Shown one piece after another: positions 27,193 through 35,549 of a stretch of DNA of 46,306 nucleotides. Made by a program: the position numbers and the translations under genes. Origin of the DNA: Pelagibius sp. (GTDB lineage Bacteria > Pseudomonadota > Alphaproteobacteria > Kiloniellales > Kiloniellaceae); NCBI RefSeq assembly GCF_028289705.1, contig NZ_JANQOI010000177.1, forward strand, positions 1-46,306, read 5' to 3'. Under the pieces are notes generated by a model that saw nothing but the letters and a program-made list of their open reading frames with translations, ran no database searches and was not told the DNA's origin. Position 1 is the stretch's first letter. Each line of letters starts with the position of its first letter.

Positions 27193-27514
27193 GACTCAAT
27201 TTTATACTCAGGATGAGACTTTTGCACCTTTTCTCCTGCTCAGGCTGGTGGGATCATTTCCGATAACCAACCGAAACCATGCCATGAATTCGGCAGTGAC
27301 CAGCGGAGCGATGGCGCCTGATGGCGCGGCGGGCGGCCTATCCTGGCATTAATGGTTTCGGCTCAAGCATCGGGAAAATGCATCTTGCCGAGGTTAGCAA
27401 AGAGGCATGTTGTGTAGGGCCATGCCCCTTCGCGCGACGGCCCGGCAAGGAATCCATCCCGAACAAGCCACTAAGGGAGGCCGGGGAGGCCGTTCCATCG
27501 ACAAGGAGGCAGCG
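27193..27514. other. Divergent promoter region, LysR / ABC importer
   Basis: 322 bases between the LysR gene and the binding-protein gene. No gene is visible. It contains a 10-base inverted repeat described separately and an AAGGAGG SD next to the binding-protein start. An AT-rich patch at 27195-27230 probably holds the LysR promoter. Confidence 0.5.
27271..27361. promoter_or_regulatory. Paired inverted-repeat arms in the divergent region
   Basis: CCGAAACCAT (27271-27280) and its exact complement ATGGTTTCGG (27352-27361) are 71 bases apart, with GCCAT and TGGCAT partly extending the match. Far-spaced arms like these could be two regulator half-sites or a long-range mRNA stem in the leader of the importer transcript. 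Confidence 0.3.
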
Positions 27515-28615
27515 ATGAAAGACCAACTTACCCGTCGAAGGATGATACAAGGTGCCAGCGTTCTGGGCGCGACCGCCCTGGCTGCACCGGCCATCATCGG
27601 CAGAGCCCGCGCCGAAAGCCGGAGCCTCAACGTCTGGTCCTATGACGGCTTCATCACGGATGCGTTCCGCGAAGCCTTCTCCGATCAGACCGGTATCGAC
27701 GTCAATGTCAGGCTCGTCAGCGACCAGGCGGAGCAGTTCAACCTGATGGCTGCGGAAAAGGGTGACTTCAGCGCCGATATCGTATGCGTTGCCGGGCACC
27801 GCTTTTACCAATTCATCGATGCCGACTTTCTGGAACCCATCGACATGGGTCAGCTCGATAACTGGTCGCTGGTGCAGACCGAGTTCGCCAAAGCCGAATG
27901 GGTGTCGCGCAGAGACCGCGTCTGGGGTGTGCCGGTGGTCGTGGTCAGCACCGGGCTGATCTACAACACCGAGGTGCTGGACCGCCCGACGAGCCTGTCA
28001 GCAATGTTCGATGAGGCGAATACCGGAACGACCAGCTACCAGATCCAGGACTTCTTTCCGCTGGTGATGAATTACCTTGGCTATGACGGAACCGGCAGCT
28101 CTTATGCCGGCAATACCGATATCGCCCAGCGCGCCGTCGATGCAACGCGCGACTTCCTGATCGAGCACAAGAACAAGGTGCGCCGCTATTACGATGCCGC
28201 CACGGAAGTCCAGCAGATGATGCTGACTGGCGATGTCGCCCTCGCCGCCGGCAGCTCCGGCCCAGCCGCGCAGCTCATTCTCGAAGGCTTTCCGGTCGGC
28301 TTCACGATTCCGCGCGAAGGCGGACTGGCCTACGCCTATGGCTTCAACATCGCCCGCAACGCCAAGAACATGGAGAACGCCTACGCATTTCTGAATGCGC
28401 TCTTGTCCTCACCCGAGAACGGCGCAGCCATGGTGCGTTCGACAGGTTTCAACTCGGCCATGAAGGGTGTCGAAGAGCTGTTGACGGATGCCGAACGCAA
28501 GGTCCTGTCGCTGAGCGACGAGGAGCGAAGCCATTTGACCTGGGTGGACGTCGAGACGGCTGCCTTCATCTTCGACTTGGTCGACAAAGCGGCCGAGGAA
28601 ATCCGCGCGGCATGA
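27515..28615 (+). CDS. ABC importer substrate-binding protein, PotD-like, Tat-exported
   Basis: Periplasmic receptor of a polyamine/opine-type ABC importer, 366 residues. The N-terminus is a twin-arginine signal (TRRRMIQGASVLGATALAAP, cleaved near RARA), so it is probably exported folded. The mature part begins LNVWSYDGFITDAFREAFSD, typical of the PotD/PotF group. ATG 27515 is chosen for the AAGGAGG SD seven bases upstream; a longer frame exists but would bury the Tat signal. It heads an operon of binding protein, two permeases, ATPase and a cyclodeaminase-family enzyme. The ligand could be an amino acid derivative or amine. Confidence 0.9.
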   Translation: MKDQLTRRRMIQGASVLGATALAAPAIIGRARAESRSLNVWSYDGFITDAFREAFSDQTGIDVNVRLVSDQAEQFNLMAAEKGDFSADIVCVAGHRFYQFIDADFLEPIDMGQLDNWSLVQTEFAKAEWVSRRDRVWGVPVVVVSTGLIYNTEVLDRPTSLSAMFDEANTGTTSYQIQDFFPLVMNYLGYDGTGSSYAGNTDIAQRAVDATRDFLIEHKNKVRRYYDAATEVQQMMLTGDVALAAGSSGPAAQLILEGFPVGFTIPREGGLAYAYGFNIARNAKNMENAYAFLNALLSSPENGAAMVRSTGFNSAMKGVEELLTDAERKVLSLSDEERSHLTWVDVETAAFIFDLVDKAAEEIRAA

Positions 28616-28635
28616 CCATCTTTACGCCCACCCCG

Positions 28636-28665
28636 CGCATCCGCGGCACCCTGTCCGCGGATGCG
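28636..28665 (+). promoter_or_regulatory. Intercistronic hairpin after the binding-protein gene
   Basis: A perfect 11-base stem, CGCATCCGCGG (28636-28646) and CCGCGGATGCG (28655-28665), with an eight-base loop; GC-rich flanks add to it with one bulge. It lies between the binding protein and the first permease gene and probably protects the upstream message or attenuates the downstream one. Confidence 0.6.
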
Positions 28666-28688
28666 GCGCGGGCGCTCATCGGCCGCCA

Positions 28689-29618
28689 ATGACACGGCTG
28701 CTCGTCAGCGCACGGCAGTTCGGTCCTTATCGCAGTGCGGTAGACACGCTTGCCCGGCTGCCCGCACTGCGATTTGCCCTGATCGCCGCCATCCCGATTG
28801 GCTGGATTGCAGTCGCCAATCTGGCACCTCTGGCGCAGATGGTGGCGATCAGCTTCCAGGACCGCTATCCGCTTCCGCCGGGCGAGCCGACCCTGTGGAC
28901 GCTGAACCACTATGCCGCCTTCTTCGAGACGCCGCATTATCTTGCCGCGTTCATCCGCTCCTTCGCTTTTGCCACCCTGGCGACGCTGCTTACGCTCGTC
29001 GTCATGTTTCCGATCGCCTACTACCTCTCCAAGGTTGCGCCCCGGGACAGGCGCATTCGGCTGCTGCTGCTGGTGATCGCGCCGTTCTGGATCAGCGAGA
29101 TCGTCCGCAGCTTTGCCTGGATCCTAATGTTGGCCAATCGGGGGGCGGTGAATTCTGCGCTCGGCCTTCTCGGCATTCCCGGCGCGCCACTCGATTTGCT
29201 CTACAACAACGTCTCTCTGACCATCGGCGTTCTCTACCTGACCTCGCTCTATATGCTGCTGCCGCTCTACGCGGCCTTGGAGAAGATCGACGGTTCCCTG
29301 CTCGAAGCGGCGGCCGGCCTTGGCGCATCCCCTCTCAAACGGCTGTGGCGGATCGTCCTGCCGCTCTCGCGCGACGGGATCGTAGGCGGCTGCACGCTCG
29401 TCTTTCTCCTCGTCATCGGCCTCTATGCGATGCCGCAGCTCCTTGGCGGACCGGACGACACGCTGTTTGCGGCCACAATCGGTTATGTGTTTTCCCGCGC
29501 GGGCGACTCCTGGCCGCTCGGCAGCGCTTTCTCGATGATCCTGATTGGTGTCGCGCTGGCCTATGTGGGCCTGTTTGCGGTCCTGTTCCGCAGCCGAAAG
29601 CCTGCGAGGCCGACATGA
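28689..29618 (+). CDS. ABC importer permease, PotB-like
   Basis: First membrane subunit of the PotABCD-type importer, 309 residues with six main membrane segments. The permease EAA loop is visible as EAAAGLGASPLKRLWRIVLPLS near residues 203-224 (shown in part), the contact site for the ATPase. It overlaps the next permease gene by four bases (ATGA). The SD before ATG 28689 is weak, fitting the hairpin upstream and lower expression than the binding protein. Confidence 0.92.
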   Translation: MTRLLVSARQFGPYRSAVDTLARLPALRFALIAAIPIGWIAVANLAPLAQMVAISFQDRYPLPPGEPTLWTLNHYAAFFETPHYLAAFIRSFAFATLATLLTLVVMFPIAYYLSKVAPRDRRIRLLLLVIAPFWISEIVRSFAWILMLANRGAVNSALGLLGIPGAPLDLLYNNVSLTIGVLYLTSLYMLLPLYAALEKIDGSLLEAAAGLGASPLKRLWRIVLPLSRDGIVGGCTLVFLLVIGLYAMPQLLGGPDDTLFAATIGYVFSRAGDSWPLGSAFSMILIGVALAYVGLFAVLFRSRKPARPT

Positions 29619-30400
29619 AGCGGCTCTCCGGCACTGCCCTCCCGATCTGGTTCTGGCTGTTTGTGGTCTACCTCTTCCTGCCGCTCTTCGTCATGGCGGC
29701 GATGGGCTTTCGCGATTCCAAGTTCATCGCCTTTCCGATCCATGATTGGACGACAGCCTGGTATCGCAGCGTTCTGGCAGACGAGGAAATCCTCTCCGCG
29801 CTCTGGATTTCGCTTCAGGCCGCCCTCTACTCGACGGTCATCGCCGTTGCGATCGGCCTGCCGATGAGCTTTGTCGTGGCTCGCACGCGGGGGCTGTTGC
29901 GCGGACTGATGATCGCCGCAATCGTGTTGCCGGCGTTCCTGCCCGTTGTCGTTTCGGCCATTGCCATCCGCATGTTCCTGGGAAACCTGGGCCTGGAAAC
30001 GGGCATTGCCGCCATCTCTTTCGGACATGCGATCAGCTCGGTCCCTTTTGTGGTCATCATGCTCCTGACCCGGCTCAACGCGATGAGCGAGAACATGGCC
30101 GATGCGGCGCGAAACCTGGGTGCCGACGATCTCATCGTCCTGTTTCGCATCGTCCTGCCCTTTCTGGCACCGGCGCTGTTCGGCGCGATCATGTTCTGCC
30201 TGCTGTTGTCTTTTGAGGACTTCGTGCGGTCATTCTTCCTCGGCGGCAACAAACCGACCTTTCCGGTCTTGCTCTATGCAAAGCTGCGGTTCGGTTTCGA
30301 TCCAGGCCTTGCGGCGATCTCGACCATCGTGCTGATTGCGAGCACGGCACTCGGGCTCTATGCGGAGCGCCATATCAGACGCCGAAAGCTGGGCCGATGA
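29615..30400 (+). CDS. ABC importer permease, PotC-like
   Basis: Second membrane subunit, 261 residues, beginning MKRLSGTALPIWFWLFV. It has the EAA-loop equivalent MADAARNLGADDLIVLFRIV (residues about 154-173) and six membrane segments. It starts inside the end of the PotB-like gene (ATGA) and ends in another ATGA overlap with the ATPase gene, so the three are translationally coupled. The frame is open far upstream but there it only shadows the other permease. Confidence 0.92.
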   Translation: MKRLSGTALPIWFWLFVVYLFLPLFVMAAMGFRDSKFIAFPIHDWTTAWYRSVLADEEILSALWISLQAALYSTVIAVAIGLPMSFVVARTRGLLRGLMIAAIVLPAFLPVVVSAIAIRMFLGNLGLETGIAAISFGHAISSVPFVVIMLLTRLNAMSENMADAARNLGADDLIVLFRIVLPFLAPALFGAIMFCLLLSFEDFVRSFFLGGNKPTFPVLLYAKLRFGFDPGLAAISTIVLIASTALGLYAERHIRRRKLGR

Positions 30401-31530
30401 CCAAGCCCATCCAAATGAAGGAGCTGAGCGTGAGCCAGCGCCATCCGGCCATCGAGCTCCGAAACCTCGTCAAACGCTACGGCAACCATGCCGCGGTCGA
30501 CGACGTCTCGCTCAGCGTCGAGGCCGGTGTCTTCGTGACCCTTCTTGGCCCCTCGGGTTGCGGCAAGTCTACCTTGCTGCGCTCGATCGCGGGATTCGCG
30601 ACGCCCACCAGCGGCAGCATCGTCGTCGACGGCCGCGACATCACACATGAACTCGCCTACCGTCGACCGGTCAGCATGGTCTTTCAGGACTATGCCCTCT
30701 TCCCGCATATGACCGTTCGGCAGAACATCGCCTTCGGCTGCGAGATGCAGGGCCAGGCGCAAGTCGCCATCGACGAGCGCTGCCGGCAGATGCTGGCGCT
30801 CATCCACCTGCCCGATGTCGGCGACCGCTATCCGGCCCAGTTGTCGGGCGGCCAGCAACAGCGCGTCGCATTGGCACGTGCCTTGGCACCCGATCCCGTA
30901 TCGTTGCTGCTCGACGAACCTCTGGGCGCGCTCGATCTGAAGCTGCGCCGCCAGATGCAGCGGGAACTCAAGCACATCCAGCGGCAGACCGGAAAGACCT
31001 TCGTCTTCGTCACCCACGATCAAGAGGAGGCGATGTCGATGTCCGACCGCATCGCGGTCATGCGCGAGGGCCGCATCGAACAGATCGGCAAGCCGAAGGA
31101 GATCTATCGCAATCCGGCAACGGCGTTCGTCGCAGGCTTTATCGGCGACGCCAATATGGTTGGCGCCCGCGTGGTAGAGGCCGGCAGCGAGACGCTGCTG
31201 CTGGAAGTTGCCGGCCTCAGGTGGCCGGTGCCCGCTGCCCGCGTAACCGCCCCCGCCATGCCGGCAGCCGGCGCGTCGGTCATGATCGTGATCAGACCGG
31301 AGGATATGCGCGTTTCGGGACGCAGCGGCGAAGAGGATCTGGTCCTCACCGCCCGGCTTAAGGACCGGACCTTTCTCGGTGGCCGGGTGCGCCTTGACCT
31401 TTGTGCCGAAGACGGCACGGCGCTCATCGCCGAAGCCCGCCAGCAAGTCTTCGAGCAGATTGCCGAGGTGGTCGAATTACGCTGCGCTTCTTCGGACGTG
31501 GCGATCGTACCCGCCGCCAGCGATCATTGA
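30397..31530 (+). CDS. ABC importer ATPase, PotA-like
   Basis: Cytoplasmic ATPase of the importer, 377 residues. Walker A is GPSGCGKST, the signature is LSGGQQQRVALARAL, Walker B is LLLDEPLGALD, and the H-loop is THDQEEAMSMSDR. A C-terminal TOBE domain begins after IYRNPATAFVAGFIGDANM, typical for the spermidine/putrescine group. The start at 30397 overlaps the PotC-like stop; an internal ATG (MKELSVSQRH) is a possible alternative start. Confidence 0.94.
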   Translation: MTKPIQMKELSVSQRHPAIELRNLVKRYGNHAAVDDVSLSVEAGVFVTLLGPSGCGKSTLLRSIAGFATPTSGSIVVDGRDITHELAYRRPVSMVFQDYALFPHMTVRQNIAFGCEMQGQAQVAIDERCRQMLALIHLPDVGDRYPAQLSGGQQQRVALARALAPDPVSLLLDEPLGALDLKLRRQMQRELKHIQRQTGKTFVFVTHDQEEAMSMSDRIAVMREGRIEQIGKPKEIYRNPATAFVAGFIGDANMVGARVVEAGSETLLLEVAGLRWPVPAARVTAPAMPAAGASVMIVIRPEDMRVSGRSGEEDLVLTARLKDRTFLGGRVRLDLCAEDGTALIAEARQQVFEQIAEVVELRCASSDVAIVPAASDH

Positions 31531-31589
31531 ACGGTATGGCTGAAAGCACGCAGATACGGGTCTAAGAGCGAACAGATGGGAGACAAGCG

Positions 31590-32564
31590 ATGGAAGTGAT
31601 CGGTGCGGAACGGGTGCATGAACTCCTCGAGTTCGAGGGACTCGTCGCGGCGCTGCGCAAGGCGCACCTCGGCGGCATGCCGAAACATACCGACCGCACA
31701 ATGTACTCCGAGCCCAACCCCAGTGGCCATCCGGACAATTTCATCATACTGCCAGCCTGGCAGCCGGGCGAGGGGATCCTGGCCAAGCTCACCACCTCGT
31801 TTCCCAACAACAAGGTCCGCCACGGCGTGTCAAACGTCAACTCGACCTATGTCTTCATGAACGGTGAGACCGGCGTAACCGAGTCCGTCATCGACGGCGA
31901 GGCCATGATCTTCCGGAAAACCTCATCGGACTCGGCATTGGGGTCCTCCATTCTGTCCAGAGAAGACGCCGAGACCTTCCTGATGATCGGCGCAGGCAAC
32001 CTGGCGCCCTATCTCGTCGAGGCGCATCTGACGGTCCGGCCGAACATCAAGACCGTCAGGATATGGAACCGGACGCATGAGAACGCGGTGAAGCTGGCGC
32101 GGCTTTTGGGCGAAAAGGGTGTGTCGGCCAAGGCAACCGAAGATCTCGATGTCGCTGTCGCAAGCGCCGATATCATCTCGAGCGCGACCATGGCGAGCAG
32201 CCCGCATCTCAAAGGCGCCCTGCTCAAGCCCGGCGCGCATGTCGATCTGGTCGGCTCGTTCACGCCGGAGATGCGCGAGGCCGACGACGACGTTCTGCGC
32301 CGTGCCACGGTCTTCGTGGACCACCGCCAGACGACCGAACGGTCAGGAGAGTTTCTGGGGCCCTTCGAGCGCGGAGTGATTGCGCTGGATGACATCAAGG
32401 CCGATCTGTTCGAGCTCTGCCAGGGTCGCGCCGAAGGGCGGCAGTCGGCAGACGAGATCACAGTGATGAAGAACGGCGGCGGCAGTCACATGGACTACTA
32501 TGTCGCCAAATACCTCGTGGACCGCCACAATGGACGCGAATTCTCAACCACCTGCTCAAGCTGA
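31590..32564 (+). CDS. Ornithine cyclodeaminase / mu-crystallin family enzyme
   Basis: NAD(P)-dependent enzyme of 324 residues in the OCD/mu-crystallin family, whose members cyclise ornithine or lysine or reduce cyclic imino acids. The substrate half has LAKLTTSFPNN and the Rossmann half has MIGAGNLAPYLVEAHLTVRP (about 131-150) and DLVGSFTPEMREADDD. It follows the ABC ATPase by 59 bases, with a GGGAGA SD, and is probably part of the same operon, so the imported compound may be a cyclic or basic amino acid derivative. Its end overlaps the next LysR gene. Confidence 0.9.
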   Translation: MEVIGAERVHELLEFEGLVAALRKAHLGGMPKHTDRTMYSEPNPSGHPDNFIILPAWQPGEGILAKLTTSFPNNKVRHGVSNVNSTYVFMNGETGVTESVIDGEAMIFRKTSSDSALGSSILSREDAETFLMIGAGNLAPYLVEAHLTVRPNIKTVRIWNRTHENAVKLARLLGEKGVSAKATEDLDVAVASADIISSATMASSPHLKGALLKPGAHVDLVGSFTPEMREADDDVLRRATVFVDHRQTTERSGEFLGPFERGVIALDDIKADLFELCQGRAEGRQSADEITVMKNGGGSHMDYYVAKYLVDRHNGREFSTTCSS

Positions 32565-33513
32565 GCCGGCCGAGGAGATCGAGGAAACAGGCGCGGCCAA
32601 AGTACCGCCGTTGGCCGGGCCCCGCCGGGCAGTGCCCTCGATCTCCGGGCTGATCGCTTTTGAGGCTTCGGCGCGGCATCTGAGCTTCTCCTATGCGGCG
32701 CGGGAGCTGACCTTGACACAGGGCGCCGTCAGCAAGCGGGTCCGCCAGCTCGAGCACGTTCTCGGTGTATCGCTGCTGGCACGATCGCGGCGCAAGGTGG
32801 TGCTCACCGAGCATGGCGAACGCTACCTGATCCACGCCCGTCGCGTGCTCGGCGAAATCCAGGCGGCCGCCCAGTCGCTACGGGCCGACAACGAAGGAGC
32901 GTCAATCACCCTCGCCGTCCCCCCGGAAATCGCCAACTATTGGCTGATGCCGCGCCTCGGCGACTTTCATGCCTGCCACCCGGACGTCGCCGTCAATCTG
33001 GTTTCCTGGAGACCCACGGAGGACGCGGCGCGGCCGGGCGGCTTTGAATGCGCAATCTATTGCGTCGAAGATCTGTCCGCATGCGTTTCCGCCGTGGTGC
33101 TGTTCGCGGAAGAGCTGTTGCCGGTCGCGACACCGCGGTTCCTGGCTGCCAATCCGATAGCCATGCCCTCCGCGCTGCTAGGAATGCCGCTCATCCAGCA
33201 AAGCAGCCGCCACGGCCTTTGGCGCGACTGGTTCGCCGCGCTTGGCCTCGACTCCGACGGCCGGCTGGATGGCAGCAGTCATGACTGCCTGTCGCTGGTG
33301 ATCGAGGCGGCGCTCAACGACCATGGCGTGGCGCTGGCGCCGGTCCATGCCGTGCGCGATCTTCTCGACCGCGGACGGCTGCACGCCATCTTCGACGCAC
33401 CGATCGCCACAGACCGCAGCTATGTGTTTGCGGTCCATCCTGCCTTTGTGGAGCAGATAGCGGTCCGCCAGTTCCGACATTGGATTGCCCAAACGGCGGA
33501 AACGTCCCTGTGA
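32530..33513 (+). CDS. LysR-family regulator, GcvA-like
   Basis: 327-residue regulator starting at ATG 32530, overlapping the cyclodeaminase gene by 35 bases. An acidic, low-complexity N-terminal tail (about 25 residues, rich in Ala, Glu and Pro) precedes the helix-turn-helix (FEASARHLSFSYAARELTL, TQGAVSKRVRQLE), which is unusual for the family. The effector domain follows with YWLMPRLGDFHACHPDV. It presumably controls the importer/cyclodeaminase operon in which it is the last gene. Confidence 0.88.
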   Translation: MDANSQPPAQAEPAEEIEETGAAKVPPLAGPRRAVPSISGLIAFEASARHLSFSYAARELTLTQGAVSKRVRQLEHVLGVSLLARSRRKVVLTEHGERYLIHARRVLGEIQAAAQSLRADNEGASITLAVPPEIANYWLMPRLGDFHACHPDVAVNLVSWRPTEDAARPGGFECAIYCVEDLSACVSAVVLFAEELLPVATPRFLAANPIAMPSALLGMPLIQQSSRHGLWRDWFAALGLDSDGRLDGSSHDCLSLVIEAALNDHGVALAPVHAVRDLLDRGRLHAIFDAPIATDRSYVFAVHPAFVEQIAVRQFRHWIAQTAETSL

Positions 33514-33638
33514 CGCTTCGGTAGCCGCGGCATGATGCGTTGCTCATGAGCGAGAGCCAGGGGCAAGATTACACCAGCTGAGCGATCCGGATCCCAGACA
33601 GCGGACGTCCTGGTCAATCAAGACGGGGGGGGGGTCGG

Positions 33639-33908
33639 CTAGGAGATCTCTCGCCTGGACCTCAGGTTCCACTTGTAGCCTATCGCAATCGGCTGGTCCC
33701 AGATCGCGACCAGGCAGGCGATGTGGCAGCTTTTCCGGGTGCCCCGGAAAGAAAGGGTCCTACAAAGGCTCGCTACATCAGCCCGATCGTGGGACAGACG
33801 GTCGAGGCTTTCAGCCACCACGACCTCGAAGGCCCCGCCTTGAGCATCGGTCAGCAGCTTCTGGTAGGCCGGACGCAAGACGGAAGTCCCGATCGGGCGA
33901 TGTCTCAA
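33639..33908 (-). pseudogene. Serine recombinase (resolvase/invertase) fragment
   Basis: The frame reads RPAYQKLLTDAQGGAFEVVV, AESLDRLSHDRADVASL and LSFRG, which matches the resolvase N-terminal domain of DNA-invertase-like recombinases (catalytic-domain region after the active-site Ser). After LSFRG the conserved continuation (VTLAEG-type) is lost, and no catalytic Ser segment or C-terminal DNA-binding part is present. It is therefore a remnant of a mobile-element gene. The stated limits are those of the open frame; only about 33720-33880 shows the similarity. Confidence 0.65.
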
Positions 33909-33965
33909 CCTGACCCCATCTAGACGGTCGGACTATTCACCGACAACAACTCCGGAGCGTTAAAC

Positions 33966-34046
33966 ATGTGGAAAAGGACAAGCGCCGTCTTGCCGGCTCT
34001 CTTGATCGGTTCTGGTGGATGGTGGTTCTATCTTGTCGTCGATTGA
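33966..34046 (+). CDS. Possible 26-residue membrane peptide
   Basis: A short frame, MWKRTSAVLPALLIGSGG followed by WWFYLVVD, forms one hydrophobic helix with a positive N-terminus, and a GGAG SD lies nine bases before the ATG. It lies just ahead of sat. It may be real or a chance frame; no homologue is recognised. Confidence 0.25.
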   Translation: MWKRTSAVLPALLIGSGGWWFYLVVD

Positions 34047-34134
34047 GAACGTGAGCCTCACAGTGGGCCCGGGTAGTCGCGTGATTGCCACCACCGTGCT
34101 GGCGTGAGAACGCTGAAACGAGGATGACTGCGCC

Positions 34135-35307
34135 ATGTCCAATCTAGTTCCGCCACACGGCGCAGAAACTCTGAGGCCGCTGTTGCTGCCGGAGACGGAG
34201 CGGCCGGAGGAGCTGAAGCGGGCGGAACATCTGAAGAAAGTCCCGCTGTCGACCCGCGAAGTCTCTGATCTGTTCATGTTGGCAATGGGCGCCTACACCC
34301 CGCTCGAGGGATTCATGGGCGAGGAGGACTGGCGCGGATGCTGCGTCGACATGGCGCTATCGAATGGCCCGTTCTGGCCCATCCCAATCACGCTCTCCTG
34401 CGAGACGGACCTCGCCGGGAGCATCCAGATCGGCGAGGAGGTTGCGCTGCTGGACGGCGAGAACGGCGACATTCTCGGCGTCCTTACTGTCAACGAAAAA
34501 TACCCGATTGATAAGGAATTGGAGTGCTCGCGCGTCTACCGGACCACAGAGACGGCGCACCCTGGCGTGCAGAAAGTGATGGAACAGGGTCCGATCAATC
34601 TCGCGGGACGCGTCATGGCGCTGTCGGAGGGGCATTTCCCCGAGACCTACAAGGGCCTCTATCATCGACCGGCGGAGACCAGGGCGCTGTTCCAGGAAAA
34701 GGGGTGGTCCAGGGTTGCCGCATTCCAGACGCGCAACCCGATGCACCGCAGCCATGAACATCTGGCCAAGATCGCCATTGAGATCTGCGACGGCGTGCTT
34801 ATCCACCAGGTGCTGGGCGCTTTGAAACCGGGCGACATTCCGGCCGAGGTTCGCGTCAAGGCCATCGATGCCCTGGTCAACCACTACTTCGTCCCGGGAA
34901 CGATCATACAGGCCGGCTATCCGATCGAGATGCGATACGGGGGCCCGCGTGAAGCTTTGCTTCACGCCGTCTTCCGGCAGAACTTCGGCTGTTCCCATCT
35001 GGTTGTGGGGCGTGACCATGCCGGCATCGGCGATTACTACGGTCCCTTCGACGCCCACCACATCTTCGACACACTGGAACCGGGCAGCCTGAGAATCCAG
35101 CCGCTGAAGGTCGGTGTCACCTTCTACTGCAGCAAATGCGACGGCATGGCCACCGACAAGACCTGTCCGCACGGCGAGGGAGACCGGCTGACGATCTCCG
35201 GGACCCGCTTGCGGGAGATGTTTGCCCAGCACGAGACCGTCCCGCCCGAGTTCAGCCGGCCTGAAGTCCTGGAAGTGCTGCAGGCCTATTATGATTCCCT
35301 TCACTGA
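34135..35307 (+). CDS. sat: ATP sulfurylase, dissimilatory type (Sat)
   Basis: Sulfate adenylyltransferase. In this setting it should run towards ATP formation: APS plus pyrophosphate gives ATP plus sulfate. The 390-residue homomeric enzyme has the nucleotide motifs [12 protein letters not shown] (about 198-209) and GRDHAG (about 292-297), and a C-terminal metal site C332-x2-C335-x8-C344, all typical of the dissimilatory group used by sulfur oxidisers and sulfate reducers. No APS-kinase domain is fused. It is followed by aprM, aprB and aprA on the same strand, with a 242-base gap before aprM that carries repeats. Confidence 0.95.
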   Translation: MSNLVPPHGAETLRPLLLPETERPEELKRAEHLKKVPLSTREVSDLFMLAMGAYTPLEGFMGEEDWRGCCVDMALSNGPFWPIPITLSCETDLAGSIQIGEEVALLDGENGDILGVLTVNEKYPIDKELECSRVYRTTETAHPGVQKVMEQGPINLAGRVMALSEGHFPETYKGLYHRPAETRALFQEKGWSRVAAFQTRNPMHRSHEHLAKIAIEICDGVLIHQVLGALKPGDIPAEVRVKAIDALVNHYFVPGTIIQAGYPIEMRYGGPREALLHAVFRQNFGCSHLVVGRDHAGIGDYYGPFDAHHIFDTLEPGSLRIQPLKVGVTFYCSKCDGMATDKTCPHGEGDRLTISGTRLREMFAQHETVPPEFSRPEVLEVLQAYYDSLH

Positions 35308-35464
35308 CCCACCCCCATAAGGTGTTGCGGCAAGACCAGACGCTCGCCCTGATACGTGAGAGAGGGCTGCATTCGGGGCGTGCCGGCGGAATCTTTGCTA
35401 CGGCAACGTTTCGACTGAGTTGCGTTTGCGGGTATGGTACTGTTTGTTTTGGCTGATTGGCTGG

Positions 35465-35529
35465 TCTGAGTTGGGAACTGGCACATGAAGCGACTGTACT
35501 GGGGCCAACTCAGAACGTTGGGAACTGGC
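35465..35529. repeat. Nested inverted and direct repeats upstream of aprM
   Basis: TCTGAGTTGG (35465-35474) pairs with CCAACTCAGA (35505-35514), and the 13-mer GTTGGGAACTGGC occurs twice in direct orientation (35470-35482 and 35517-35529). The second copy overlaps the region just before the aprM SD. This could be an operator array or an mRNA switch controlling aprMBA separately from sat. Confidence 0.5.
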
Positions 35530-35549
35530 TGATATCCGGGGGGAACCCA

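Larger units (their letters stand above)
33514..34134. other. Degenerate stretch before the sat-apr operon
   Basis: 621 bases with no intact gene of ordinary size. It contains a run of ten G (33625-33634), a decayed serine recombinase fragment on the minus strand and a possible 26-residue membrane peptide. This looks like a recombination scar joining the importer module to the sulfur-oxidation module. Confidence 0.5.

Noticed and set aside
33625-33634. A run of ten G residues as a possible phase-variable tract
   Set aside because: It lies in gene-free DNA and not in or near a promoter of an intact gene, so it may be a sequencing artefact or neutral repeat.
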